A stretch of 64,000 nucleotides of DNA from UBA9676 sp035532275. Its GTDB lineage: Bacteria; Actinomycetota; Actinomycetes; Streptosporangiales; Streptosporangiaceae. The notes under the pieces are model-generated. The model was not told the DNA's origin and ran no database searches. It was given only the letters and a program-made list of their open reading frames with translations. Made by a program: the position numbers and the translations under genes. Below are positions 51,608-60,696 of the stretch, in pieces. Each line of letters begins with the position of its first letter. Within the stretch, counting starts at the first letter, position 1. Where the stretch lies: positions 1 to 64,000 of the forward strand of contig DATKRG010000229.1 in the NCBI GenBank assembly GCA_035532275.1, given 5' to 3'.

Positions 51608-52555
51608 ATGCGGTACGACTCACTGCTTGACTCGGTCGGCGGTACCCCGCTGGTCGGGCTGCCCCGGCTCTCGCCAGCGCCGGACGTGCGGCTGTGGGCC
51701 AAGCTGGAGGACCGCAACCCGACCGGCTCGGTGAAGGACCGGGCGGCCTTCTTCATGATCGAGCAGGCGGAGAAGGACGGGCTGCTGGCGCCGGGCGTCA
51801 CCATCTTGGAGCCGACCTCGGGCAACACCGGGATCTCCCTGGCCATGGTCGCCCACCTGCGGGGCTACAAGATGATCTGCGTGATGCCGGAGAACACCTC
51901 GGCCGAGCGCCGGCAGATCCTGGCGATGTACGGGGCGCAGGTCATCTCATCCCCGGCCGCGGGCGGGTCCAACGAGGCGGTGCGGGTTGCCCGGCTGCTG
52001 GCGAAGGCGCACCCCGACTGGGTGATGCTCTACCAGTACGGCAACGAGGCGAACGCCCGTGCCCACTACCAGACCACCGGCCCCGAGCTGCTCACCGACC
52101 TGCCGTCCATCACCCACTTCGTGGCGGGCCTGGGCACCACCGGAACGCTCATGGGGGTCGGCCGCTACCTGCGCGAGCACGTGCCCGGGGTGGCGATCGT
52201 GGCCGCCGAGCCGCGGTACGGCGAGCTGGTCTACGGGCTGCGCAACGTGGACGAGGGCTTCGTGCCGGAACTGTACGACTCCTCGGTGCTGACCACCCGG
52301 TTCTCGGTCGCCGCCGTAGACGCGCTGCGCCGGACCAGGGAGCTGCTCGATGCCGAGGGCATCTTCGCCGGCATCTCCACCGGTGGCGCCCTGCACGCCG
52401 CGCTGGGGATGGCGGCCAAGGCGCAGGCCGCTGGCGAGCGCGCCGACATCGCTTTCATCGTCGCCGACGGGGGCTGGAAGTACCTGTCCACCGGCGCCTA
52501 CTCGGGCACCCTGGAGGAGGCCGAGGCCCGGCTGGAAGGCCAGCTGTGGGCCTGA
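51608..52555 (+). CDS. cysM: CysO-dependent cysteine synthase CysM
   Basis: This PLP enzyme joins O-phosphoserine to CysO-thiocarboxylate, giving CysO-cysteine. It has 315 residues with the PLP lysine in NPTGSVKDRAAF, TSGNTGISLAMVAHLRGY and the glycine loop GLGTTGTLMGVG. The position after mec and cysO supports the CysO-linked route over ordinary sulfide-using CysK. Confidence 0.95.
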   Translation: MRYDSLLDSVGGTPLVGLPRLSPAPDVRLWAKLEDRNPTGSVKDRAAFFMIEQAEKDGLLAPGVTILEPTSGNTGISLAMVAHLRGYKMICVMPENTSAERRQILAMYGAQVISSPAAGGSNEAVRVARLLAKAHPDWVMLYQYGNEANARAHYQTTGPELLTDLPSITHFVAGLGTTGTLMGVGRYLREHVPGVAIVAAEPRYGELVYGLRNVDEGFVPELYDSSVLTTRFSVAAVDALRRTRELLDAEGIFAGISTGGALHAALGMAAKAQAAGERADIAFIVADGGWKYLSTGAYSGTLEEAEARLEGQLWA

Positions 52556-52658
52556 CGGCATTCGGCGAGGAGGCCGAGGTCCGGGACGGCGCTGACCGGC
52601 TGGTGGCGCAGAGCCGGCAGATCGCCCGGCTGGGCCGCGGCGCGTAACCTGGTCGACC

Positions 52659-53411
52659 GTGCGGCTGACGATCATCGGGTGCTCGGGGTCCTTTCCCGGA
52701 CCGGACAGCCCGGCTTCCTGCTACCTGGTGGAGGCGGACGGCTTCCGGCTCCTGCTCGACCTGGGCAATGGCGCGCTCGGCGCGCTGCAGCGGCACGCGC
52801 CGCTGGACGGCATCGACGCGGTCTGCCTGAGCCACCTGCATGCCGACCACTGCCTTGACCTGTGCTCGTTCTGGGTCGCCCGCACCTACCACCCCGAAGG
52901 CCCGCGGCCGCGGATCCCGGTGTACGCGCCGGCTGGCACCGCGGCCCGGATGGCGCGCGCCTACGGCATGGACGAGCACCCCGGGATGGCGCAGGCCTTC
53001 GACTTCGTCACGCTGACGCCGGGAAGCCAGCGGATCGGCCCGTTCCTGGTGACCGCGGCACACGTCAACCACCCCGTCGAAACGTTTGCCATGCGGCTGG
53101 ACAACGAGGGCCGCAGCATCGCCTACTCCGCGGACACGGGGGAGTCGGCGGCCCTGGTCAGGCTGGCCCGGCAGGCCGACCTGCTGCTGTGCGAGGCGTC
53201 CTTCCTCGAAGGCCCCGGCCTCCCGCCAGACCTGCACCTGACCGCCCGGCAGGCCGCCGAGCACGCGGCCCGGGCCGGCGCCGGGCGGCTGATGCTGACG
53301 CACCTGGTGCCCTGGAACGACCCGGCCCGGACCCTGGAAGAAGCATGCGGGTCGTCCTTCGCCGGGCCGATCTCGCTGGCGGCCTCGGGACAGTCTTTGG
53401 ACCTGGGCTGA
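52659..53411 (+). CDS. Metallo-beta-lactamase-fold phosphodiesterase-like protein
   Basis: The 250-residue protein has the HxHxDH motif in LSHLHADHCLDL, later metal ligands in AAHVNHPVETF, YSADTGES and LTHLVPWND, and a GxSGSFPGP start, all like the RNase Z/class II-type group. The orthologue in the same position in mycobacteria (Rv1339) acts on cAMP. GTG 52659 start. rph and rdgB, which follow it in mycobacteria, are missing here. Confidence 0.88.
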   Translation: MRLTIIGCSGSFPGPDSPASCYLVEADGFRLLLDLGNGALGALQRHAPLDGIDAVCLSHLHADHCLDLCSFWVARTYHPEGPRPRIPVYAPAGTAARMARAYGMDEHPGMAQAFDFVTLTPGSQRIGPFLVTAAHVNHPVETFAMRLDNEGRSIAYSADTGESAALVRLARQADLLLCEASFLEGPGLPPDLHLTARQAAEHAARAGAGRLMLTHLVPWNDPARTLEEACGSSFAGPISLAASGQSLDLG

Positions 53412-53433
53412 CCACCGGCGCAAACATGGCTTG

Positions 53434-53452
53434 CGGGAGCGGTATGCTCCCT
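53434..53452 (+). terminator. Short hairpin after the MBL gene
   Basis: GGGAGC and GCTCCC (53435-53440 and 53446-53451) flank the loop ggtat, 23 nt after the stop codon. A likely weak terminator at the end of the conserved block. Confidence 0.5.
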
Positions 53453-53607
53453 GCGGGTCACGCGCAGTCGCCGGTGTATCCGGAAATGCGCAGGCCCCCG
53501 GCGATGGGTGGCGGCCCAAAGGGATTCGTGATGGCAGTCATGTGCCCCTTGACGAACGGGACAGCAGCAGCGCCCCGGCGGATCAGCCAGGGTGGGGACC
53601 CGCGGTC

Positions 53608-53781
53608 ATGACGGCAGGATCGGCCCGCACGATGCTCTGCACGTGCGGTCACGGCCGTAACGCGCACCGTCACTACCGGCGTGGCAGCGACTGTGCACTC
53701 TGTGACTGCCGGCGCTGGTCTCCCCATCGCTGGTCGCTGCGCAGCTGGCGGCGCCTTTTCCGGCAGCGGCCAGTCCGCTGA
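53608..53781 (+). CDS. Small cysteine/histidine-rich putative zinc protein
   Basis: Fifty-seven residues from ATG 53608. The core is LCTCGHGRNAHRHYRRGSDC followed by ALCDCRRW, giving four or five cysteines and three histidines in a CxCGH...H.HYR.G..C..C.C pattern that I recognise from many short uncharacterised actinobacterial proteins. The C-terminus is basic and tryptophan-rich (RWSLRSWRRLFRQ). No strong Shine-Dalgarno. Function is unknown; it may be regulatory. Confidence 0.6.
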   Translation: MTAGSARTMLCTCGHGRNAHRHYRRGSDCALCDCRRWSPHRWSLRSWRRLFRQRPVR

Positions 53782-54041
53782 CCTGCTGCCATTACGCATC
53801 CGATCTAGCTGTTCACGCAACGTGCGCCAGGCTGGGCGGCGCCGCTTCTGGTGGCTGAAACCTGTGTTGTTCCTGGAAAGGGACCAAAGACTCCTGCACG
53901 CTGTCAGGATTACCGTTAGATTACTTCCGCATAGACGCACAACCACCACCAAGCTAGGAAAAGGCGAATCAGCCCTGCCCCGCCTCCCGCGGCGAGACCA
54001 GGGACACCCCGCTCGCTTCGTCTGCGGTCATGGAGGGGACC
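53782..54041 (+). promoter_or_regulatory. AT-richer leader upstream of the glycan cluster
   Basis: This 260-nt gap is clearly less GC-rich than its surroundings, with runs such as gttagattacttccgcatag. A TANNNT box, TAGATT, lies at 53917-53922, with only TGCACG 16 nt upstream as a -35, which is weak. It probably carries the promoter of the seven-gene glycan cluster. Confidence 0.4.
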
Positions 54042-54944
54042 ATGACGGACCAGACGAGCTCGAGCGTGCCCGGGTACCGGGTTTCAGTCGTCATCCCGAC
54101 ACTGAACGAAGCCCGCAACCTTCCGCACGTTCTAGCCCGGCTGCCACTCGATGTCCATGAGGTCATCGTGGTGGACGGCCACTCAGTGGATGACACACTG
54201 TCGGTAGCCCGGCAACTACGGTCGGACGTCCGCATAGTGCTGCAGACACGCAAAGGCAAGGGAAACGCGCTGGCCTGCGGGTTCGAAGCGGCGACCGGTG
54301 ACATCATCGCCATGGTCGACGCGGACGGCTCAGCGGACCCGGGAGAGATCCCGCGGTTCGTCAAGGCGCTGATCGACGGTGCTGACTTCGCGAAGGGCAC
54401 CAGGTTCGGCCCTGGTGGCGGCAGCGACGACATCACCCGTCTGCGTGCCCTGGGCAACCGGGGGCTCAGCGCGTTTGTCAACCTCTGCTACGGCACCCGC
54501 TACACCGACCTGTGCTACGGCTTCAACGCCTTCTGGCGGCGGCACGTGCCGGCGCTGGGCCTCGATGCCAGTGCCCCGCCCCCGCCCGGGGACGGGCGGC
54601 TGTGGGGCGACGGCTTCGAAGTGGAGACGCTGATCCATATCCGCGTCGCCGATGCCGGGCTGGCGGTGACCGAGGTGCCCAGCTTCGAGCACTCGCGGAT
54701 TCACGGGGTGAGCAACCTCAGTGCGTTCAGCGATGGCCTGCGGGTCCTGCGGACCATCCTGGTCGAGCGCCGCCGGTCGCCGTCCCTGGCCCACAGGCGC
54801 GCCCTGGCCGCCGGTGCCGCCGGGGGCGACGATGGGGGCGCCCTGACCATGGACGAGGCCGCCACCTGGCCGGCGCTCGTCATCCAGCCTGTCGGCCAGC
54901 AGTGGGCCAGCCCGGAGAACCTGGCTCAGGGGACGGCTGAGTGA
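54042..54944 (+). CDS. Family-2 glycosyltransferase (DPM1/polyprenyl-phosphate sugar type)
   Basis: The 300-residue GT-A protein has VSVVIPTLNEARNLPHVL, VIVVDGHSVDDT and IIAMVDADGSADP with the DxD. RKGKGNALACGFEAATGD is typical of dolichyl/polyprenyl-phosphate sugar synthases. No membrane helix is seen, so it should act at the cytosolic face. ATG 54042 follows GAGGGG; ATG 54030 is less good. It is the first gene of the coupled cluster; the next GTG overlaps its TGA. A polyprenyl-P-sugar product would suit the membrane transferase encoded next. Confidence 0.88.
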   Translation: MTDQTSSSVPGYRVSVVIPTLNEARNLPHVLARLPLDVHEVIVVDGHSVDDTLSVARQLRSDVRIVLQTRKGKGNALACGFEAATGDIIAMVDADGSADPGEIPRFVKALIDGADFAKGTRFGPGGGSDDITRLRALGNRGLSAFVNLCYGTRYTDLCYGFNAFWRRHVPALGLDASAPPPPGDGRLWGDGFEVETLIHIRVADAGLAVTEVPSFEHSRIHGVSNLSAFSDGLRVLRTILVERRRSPSLAHRRALAAGAAGGDDGGALTMDEAATWPALVIQPVGQQWASPENLAQGTAE

Positions 54945-57900
54945 CAGAGGTCGGCGCTGCCAGCGAGGTCGAAGTCGGGGCTGAGGCCGGAGAGGACGAG
55001 CTGCCCGAGGGGCCTGCTGACTCGGGGGACGCGGCGGGTGCCGGAGCAGCCGCGCCTGCCCCGGTCACCGCACGCCCCACCGTCTCGGTCGTCGTGTGCG
55101 GCTACGCGCAGGAGCGATGGGACGACGTGTCCCGCGCCATGAGCTCCCTGCGCGCCCAGACGGAGCAGGCGCAGGAGATCATCCTGGTGGTGGACCACTG
55201 CCCGGACCTGCTGCGCCGGGCGCGGCGGGAACTGGCAGGCGTGACGGTGGTGCCGAACCGGTTCGCCCGTGGGCTGGCCGGCGGGCGCAACACCGGGCTG
55301 GCCACCGCCCGCGGCGATGTGGTCGCCTTCATCGACGACGACGCGTCAGCCGATCCCGGCTGGCTCGCCACCCTGGCCGGCCGGTACACCGATCCCCAGG
55401 TGGCCGGTGTCGGTGGCCTGGTCCGCCCCGTCTGGGAGGCGGGGCGGCCCAGGTGGTTCCCGCCCGAGCTGGACTGGGTGGTGGGCTGCAGCTACCGCGG
55501 CATGCCCGAGGCGAGCGAGCCGGTGCGGAACCTCATCGGCGCCAACATGTCCTTCCGCCGCGCGATGCTGGAGGATCTGCACGGCTTCTCGACCGGCCTC
55601 GGCCGGGTGGGCACGTTCCCGTTCGGGTGTGAGGAGACCGAGCTGTGCCTGCGGATGAGCCAGCGGTACCCGCAGGCCGTCCTGCTCTACGAGCCGGCCG
55701 CCTCGGTCAGCCACCGGGTGCGCCGCGAGCGGATGGGCTGGGGTTACCTGGGCTGGCGGTGCTTCGCGGAGGGGCTGTCCAAAGCCAAGGTGGCCAGGCT
55801 GGCCGGTGCCCGCCGGGCACTGGCGTCCGAACGGGCCTACCTGCGGTCCACGATTCCGCATGGGGTGAGCCGGTCGCTGGCTGGCGCCGCACGCGGCCAC
55901 CTGACAGGCCTGGCTTCGGCGCTGGCCATGGTGCTGGCGGTGGTGGCGGCCAGCGTGGGCTACGTCACGGGCCGGATCACCGGGCCCTGGGCCGGGGTGG
56001 TCAGGCTGCCCGCGCCGGTGGTCCGGGCCGGGCAGGCCGTGCGCCGGGCCGCCCTGTCGGCCGTGGTCCCCTGGGCCGGGCTGGCGCTCAGCCTCGCCCT
56101 GTGGGTGCAGGCGCTGGCGGCGACGCAGGTCGGCCGGGTGAACACGGCGGGCCTGGGATTGTTCGAGGTGCTGCCGCGCACGTTCTGGGCGGCGGCAGCG
56201 GTGCTCATGGTGAGCTTCTGCCTGGCCGTGGTGCGCCGGTCCACCCGCTGGCCGGTGCTGGCGGCGCACGCGGTCGCGCTCGTCGCCGTGCTGCACGCCA
56301 CGCCCGCCATCTTGTACGAGACCCTGCGGTACTCGTGGGCCTGGAAGCACGTCGGCGTCATCGACTTCATCACCCGGCACGGGGTCGACTTCCATCTCGG
56401 TGGGGTGCTGGGCGCCTACCAGGGCTGGCCCGGCTTCTTCGCGCTCAACTCCTTCCTGACAACCGCCTCCGGCCAGGGATCGGCGCTGAGCTACGCGGGC
56501 TGGGCGCTGCCGGTCAACGACCTGCTGTGGCTGGGCCCGGTCATCCTCATCGCCCGCGCCTTCACCGCCGACCAGCGCCTGGTCTGGACCGCGGCCTGGC
56601 TGTTCGAGCTGGGCAACTGGGTCGGCCAGGACTACTTCTCGCCACAGGCCTTCGCCTACTTCCTGTACCTGACGGTGATCGCCATCTGCCTGCGCTGGCT
56701 CCGGGCTCCCCGGGCCTCACCACGCCCGGCACCGGCCGGGCCCGCCGGGGAGGCGCCCGGCCGTGGAGGCTGGCAGCGGGTGACGGGGCGGCTGCTGCCG
56801 CCTGCCCGCACAGCGACTGCCGGCACCGCGGACAGCCGCTCGCCGCGATCGGCGGCCACCCGGTGGCTGCTGGTCATCTGCCTCCTGCCGCTGATGGCCG
56901 CCATCGCCTCCAGCCATCAGCTCACCCCGTTCATGCTTATCGCGGCGCTCACCCTGCTCGTGGTGTTCCGGCAGGTCCGGCCCTGGGTGCTGCCGGTGGC
57001 GGCGGCCGCCATCACGATCGGCTGGATCCTCTACGGCGGGCTGCCGTGGCTGGCCCAGAACAGCTCACAGCTCTTCGAGGGCCTGGGCCTGCCGTGGGCG
57101 AACACCTCCTCCCATCTCATCGGGGAGACGCAGGTGCCGTTCGACCAGGTCGTCGTCGAATGGGGTGCCCGCCTGCTCAGCGTCGCCATCGCCGCCCTCG
57201 CCGGCATCGGCTACCTGCGGTACCGCAGGCGCCACAACCGGCGGGCACGCCGGGCCTGGCTGCGGATCCCCCTGCTGGCGGCGGCCGGGATCCCCTCGGT
57301 GGCGGCCAACAGCTACGGCGGGGAGATCATCTTCCGCGTCTTCCTGTTCGCCGTGCCGTTCCTGGCCGTCGCCGCCGCGGCCGCGTTCTTCCCGCACCCC
57401 CGCGCGGGCCGGTCGGCCCGGACGGGCCTGGCGCTCACCGTCACCGTCCTGGGCCTGGTGACCTGCTTCTGCCTCGCCAACTACGGCAGCGACGCGATGA
57501 ACTACTTCAGCCCGGCCGAGGTCACCGCCTCGGGCTGGCTGTACCGGAACGCCCCGGCCCGGGCCCAGCTGATCGCCGCCAACAGCAACTTCCCCTGGGC
57601 CTTCGTGCACTACAACTGGTACGGCTACACGTTCCTGGACACGCCCCCCTCGCTTGGCCGGACCGCCCTGCGCACGCCGGTGGCCACGATGACCTCCCTG
57701 ATGGAACCGGGCCACTCGCCGCCCTCGTACCTGATCCTCACCCGCGGCCAGGCCGAGGAGGCCTACCTCACCGCGGCCTGGCCGCCGGGCGCGTTCGACC
57801 GCTTCACCCATGCGCTGCTGGCGTCGGGCAGGTTCCGCGTGGTCTACCGCAACCCCGACGCGCTGATCCTCCAGCTCGCGCCGCCCGGGTTCCGGCAGCT

Positions 57901-58216
57901 GGCCCCGGACGGGATCCTCGAGCTGTCGCCGTCCGCGCTCATCCACCTCCCGGCGGCCGCGGCGCAGCCGCCGGGCCCGGCCAGCCTGGCCGGGCAGGCC
58001 GCCCGCGGGCAGCCCACCCGGCACGGTGTGCTGGAGCTGTCGCCGGCGGCGGTCAACCACCTGCCGGCGCCGCCCACCCGGCTGACCGGCCGGGCACGTG
58101 CCCGCTGCCTGATCGGCAGCCGCCCGGCCCGGTTCTGGCTCGACCCCGCTGGTGTGCGGCTGACGGCGGTCCCGGTGCCGGGCCAGACCCGGCCACTGGT
58201 GCAGGAGTGCCGGTGA
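54941..58216 (+). CDS. Family-2 glycosyltransferase fused to a large polytopic membrane domain
   Basis: The 1091 residues begin with an acidic, Pro/Ala-rich head, then a GT-A domain (46-300) with VSVVVCGYAQERW, DDD at 132-134 and CEETELCLRM near 230-238. From about 325, 12-14 hydrophobic segments follow (GLASALAMVLAVVAASVGYV, LPVNDLLWLGPVILIARAF, FAYFLYLTVIAICLRWL and others), resembling GT-C or polymerase-type membrane enzymes. The extracytoplasmic tail contains two copies of a LELSPxAxxHLPA unit near residues 990 and 1028. It could couple transfer with membrane elongation or polymerisation. Coupled to both neighbours by GTGA overlaps. Confidence 0.85.
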   Translation: MTEVGAASEVEVGAEAGEDELPEGPADSGDAAGAGAAAPAPVTARPTVSVVVCGYAQERWDDVSRAMSSLRAQTEQAQEIILVVDHCPDLLRRARRELAGVTVVPNRFARGLAGGRNTGLATARGDVVAFIDDDASADPGWLATLAGRYTDPQVAGVGGLVRPVWEAGRPRWFPPELDWVVGCSYRGMPEASEPVRNLIGANMSFRRAMLEDLHGFSTGLGRVGTFPFGCEETELCLRMSQRYPQAVLLYEPAASVSHRVRRERMGWGYLGWRCFAEGLSKAKVARLAGARRALASERAYLRSTIPHGVSRSLAGAARGHLTGLASALAMVLAVVAASVGYVTGRITGPWAGVVRLPAPVVRAGQAVRRAALSAVVPWAGLALSLALWVQALAATQVGRVNTAGLGLFEVLPRTFWAAAAVLMVSFCLAVVRRSTRWPVLAAHAVALVAVLHATPAILYETLRYSWAWKHVGVIDFITRHGVDFHLGGVLGAYQGWPGFFALNSFLTTASGQGSALSYAGWALPVNDLLWLGPVILIARAFTADQRLVWTAAWLFELGNWVGQDYFSPQAFAYFLYLTVIAICLRWLRAPRASPRPAPAGPAGEAPGRGGWQRVTGRLLPPARTATAGTADSRSPRSAATRWLLVICLLPLMAAIASSHQLTPFMLIAALTLLVVFRQVRPWVLPVAAAAITIGWILYGGLPWLAQNSSQLFEGLGLPWANTSSHLIGETQVPFDQVVVEWGARLLSVAIAALAGIGYLRYRRRHNRRARRAWLRIPLLAAAGIPSVAANSYGGEIIFRVFLFAVPFLAVAAAAAFFPHPRAGRSARTGLALTVTVLGLVTCFCLANYGSDAMNYFSPAEVTASGWLYRNAPARAQLIAANSNFPWAFVHYNWYGYTFLDTPPSLGRTALRTPVATMTSLMEPGHSPPSYLILTRGQAEEAYLTAAWPPGAFDRFTHALLASGRFRVVYRNPDALILQLAPPGFRQLAPDGILELSPSALIHLPAAAAQPPGPASLAGQAARGQPTRHGVLELSPAAVNHLPAPPTRLTGRARARCLIGSRPARFWLDPAGVRLTAVPVPGQTRPLVQECR

Positions 58217-58575
58217 ACCGCCCCGGATGGGCCGCCGTGCCCTCGATAAGCCTGCGCCGGCAGGGCGTCCCGCTGCTGCTGGCGGTGTCGGGCTGGGCCG
58301 TCCTCGGCCTCACGCTGGCCGGTGGCCCGGAGCCGGTCAGGATCGCGGCGGTCTTCGCTTTCGCCCTCATCGCTCCCGGGCTGGCGCTGGTCAGGCTGCT
58401 GCCGGTCCGCGACTTCCTGGAGCGGGGGGTGCTGGCGGTGGCCCTGGGCATGAGCCTGGCCACGCTGACTGCCGAGGCCGTGGCCATCCGGCACATCCTG
58501 ACGCCCACCCCGGTGCTGGTGGTGCTGGCCGCCATCTGCTCCGCGGCCGCCCTGGCCGAACTGGCGCGGGGGTGA
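58213..58575 (+). CDS. Small polytopic membrane protein
   Basis: GTG 58213 overlaps the stop of the preceding gene and opens 120 residues with three or four hydrophobic helices (VPLLLAVSGWAVLGLTLAGG, AAVFAFALIAPGLALVRLLP, VLAVALGMSLATLTAEAVA, VLVVLAAICSAAALAELA). No domain is recognised. Its size and position between a membrane transferase and a deacetylase suggest an accessory subunit of the glycan machinery, by inference only. Confidence 0.75.
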   Translation: MNRPGWAAVPSISLRRQGVPLLLAVSGWAVLGLTLAGGPEPVRIAAVFAFALIAPGLALVRLLPVRDFLERGVLAVALGMSLATLTAEAVAIRHILTPTPVLVVLAAICSAAALAELARG

Positions 58576-58582
58576 GGCAGCC

Positions 58583-59404
58583 ATGGTGAGCCCGGTCCCG
58601 ATCCTGCTCTACCACGCCATCTGCGACGACCCGCCCAGCTGGATCGCCCCCTTCGCGGTCAGCCCGGCGGCCTTCGCCGCCCATCTCGACGCGGTGGCCG
58701 CCAGCGGCCGCCAGCCGCTCACGGTCTCGCAGTACGTCGACGGGCTGCGCGGGGCCGCCGTGCTCCCGCCCCGGCCGGTGCTGATCACCGTGGACGACGG
58801 GTTCGCCGACTTCGCCGGCAACGCGCTGCCCGCGCTGGCCGCCCGCAAGCTGCCCAGCACGCTGTACGTGACCACCGGCGCGCTGGCCGACCAGGCACGG
58901 GAGTGCGTGCTGCCACCGGCCGCCATGCTGCGCTCGGCCGACCTGGCCGGGCTGGAAGCGGCCGGGGTGGAGATCGGCGCCCACTCGCACACCCACCGGC
59001 AGATGGACCTGCTGCCCGCCCGCGAGGTCGCCGCCGAGCTGTCCCGCAGCGGCGACCTGCTGGCGCAGGCGCTCGGCCACCGCGTCCGGAGCTTCGCCTA
59101 CCCGCACAGCTACTGGCGGGCGCGGGTCCGGGGGCTGGTCGGCGCGGCGGGATACGACTCGGCCTGCGCCGTCGGCAACGCGCTGAGCTCGGGCCGCGAT
59201 CACCCGCTGGCGCTGTCGCGGCTGATGGTCAGGGCCGGGACCGGAGCCGCCACGGTAGCCGCCTGGCTGGACGGCCCGGGCGCCCACGTGATCTCCCGCC
59301 AGCACCGGGTGCTGGCGTTCGGCTGGCGCCAGTACCGCCGGGCCCGCCAGCCAGGCCCTTCCGGTTTCGTCACGAAGGATGTGCCATGGCCGCAGGAGCG
59401 GTGA
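58583..59404 (+). CDS. NodB-type polysaccharide deacetylase, apparently cytosolic
   Basis: The 273 residues contain the metal/catalytic pair D71-D72 in LITVDDGFADF, the histidine pair H134/H138 in IGAHSHTHRQ, and FAYPHSYWRA. All key NodB residues are present. It starts directly with MVSPVPILLYHAI, without signal peptide or membrane helix, so it should act on a sugar or lipid-linked intermediate inside the cell, before export. It ends inside the next gene (19-nt overlap). Confidence 0.9.
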   Translation: MVSPVPILLYHAICDDPPSWIAPFAVSPAAFAAHLDAVAASGRQPLTVSQYVDGLRGAAVLPPRPVLITVDDGFADFAGNALPALAARKLPSTLYVTTGALADQARECVLPPAAMLRSADLAGLEAAGVEIGAHSHTHRQMDLLPAREVAAELSRSGDLLAQALGHRVRSFAYPHSYWRARVRGLVGAAGYDSACAVGNALSSGRDHPLALSRLMVRAGTGAATVAAWLDGPGAHVISRQHRVLAFGWRQYRRARQPGPSGFVTKDVPWPQER

Positions 59405-60696
59405 CCGTGCTGGCCGCCCCGGTGCTCGTGGGTGACCTGCACCTGGACGCGCCGTTGCCAGACCTCAACGGCGACGGCCGGTACCGGGGCGCGCGGCTGC
59501 TCGCCTGGCTGCACGGCCGCCCGCTGGCTGAGGTGATGCTGCCGCTGGCCCCACGGCCGCTCCCGGCCGGCGAGCTGGCGGGCCTGGTGTGGCAGCAGAT
59601 CGGCGGCCAGGTCAGCGAGCATTACGCCGGCGACGGCCTGCCGCCGCCCGGCGAGCTCACCGCGGCCGGCCTGACCAGGGCCGCCTCGCCCCGCTGCGCC
59701 GTTCCCCGGCCCGCCGCCGCACCCAAGATCACTGTCGTGGTCGCTACCCGCGACCGCGCCGGCAGCCTGCTGCGCTGCCTGGACTCGCTGTCCCGGGTGG
59801 ACTACCCGGCCTTCGACGTGGTGGTCGTGGACAGCGCGCCGCGCACCGACGAGACCCAGCTGGCACTGGCCGCCCGCCCGGAGACCGGGTTCGCCGTGAG
59901 CTACCTGCGGGAGCCCAGGCCCGGGCTGGCGCTCGCCCACAACGCTGCCCTGCCCGCCGTCACCGGCGACATCGTGGCGATCACCGACGATGACGTCGAG
60001 GTCGATCCCGGCTGGCTGGGCGCGCTGGCGGCCGCGTTCGCCGACGCCGGCGCGGCCTGCGTGACCGGCCTCATCCTGCCCGCCGAGCTCCAGACCACGC
60101 CACAGCTGCTGGTGGAGCAGGCCGGCGGGTACAGCCGCGGGTACACCCGGCATACGTTCAGCCGCGATATGCCAGCGCCCAGCCCGCTGTTCCCGTTCAC
60201 CGCCGGGCGGTTCGGGTCGGGGGCGAACATGGCGTTCCGCACCGAGTGGCTGGTGGCACACGGGGGCTTCGACCCGGCCACCGGCGCCGGCACGCCGGCC
60301 CGCGGCGGGGACGACCTGACCGCATTCCTGAAGGTGATCACCAGCGGCGCGACCCTGGCATACGAGCCCGCCGCGATCGTGCGGCACTGGCACCGGCGTG
60401 ACTACGAGGGAATGCGCCGGCAGGCGTTCGGCTACGGCGTGGGGCTCGGTGCGTACCTGACCGCATCGGTATGGGCGCGGCCAGCGCTGCTGGCCGCGAT
60501 GGCGCGCCGGGCGCTGCCAGCGGCCCGGCACCTGCTGGGGGCGGGATCGGCCAAGAACGCCGGGCGGGAGGACTCCTTCCCGGCCGAGCTGGTCTGGCGG
60601 GAGCGGGCCGGGGTGCTGGCCGGGCCGTTCGCCTATGCGGTGAGCCGGTGGCGGTACCGCGACCGCCGGCAGGGGGGGACGGGGGGCCGTCAATGA
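59386..60696 (+). CDS. Family-2 glycosyltransferase with N-terminal extension
   Basis: The 436 residues carry an extension (1-110) that is not glycosyltransferase-like (LVGDLHLDAPLPDLNGDGRY), then GT-A: ITVVVATRDRAGSLLRCL, VVVVDSAP, DDD at 201-203, GANMAFRT and GGDDLTAFLKV. A possible membrane-associating helix pair lies near the end. ATG 59386 follows GAAGGA inside the deacetylase gene. Its stop overlaps the flippase ATG. Confidence 0.87.
   Translation: MAAGAVTVLAAPVLVGDLHLDAPLPDLNGDGRYRGARLLAWLHGRPLAEVMLPLAPRPLPAGELAGLVWQQIGGQVSEHYAGDGLPPPGELTAAGLTRAASPRCAVPRPAAAPKITVVVATRDRAGSLLRCLDSLSRVDYPAFDVVVVDSAPRTDETQLALAARPETGFAVSYLREPRPGLALAHNAALPAVTGDIVAITDDDVEVDPGWLGALAAAFADAGAACVTGLILPAELQTTPQLLVEQAGGYSRGYTRHTFSRDMPAPSPLFPFTAGRFGSGANMAFRTEWLVAHGGFDPATGAGTPARGGDDLTAFLKVITSGATLAYEPAAIVRHWHRRDYEGMRRQAFGYGVGLGAYLTASVWARPALLAAMARRALPAARHLLGAGSAKNAGREDSFPAELVWRERAGVLAGPFAYAVSRWRYRDRRQGGTGGRQ

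Noticed and set aside
55645..58212. Long plus-strand frame upstream of the small membrane protein
   Set aside because: It is an alternate frame of the GT2-membrane fusion; only its last 120 codons, from GTG 58213, make a plausible membrane protein.
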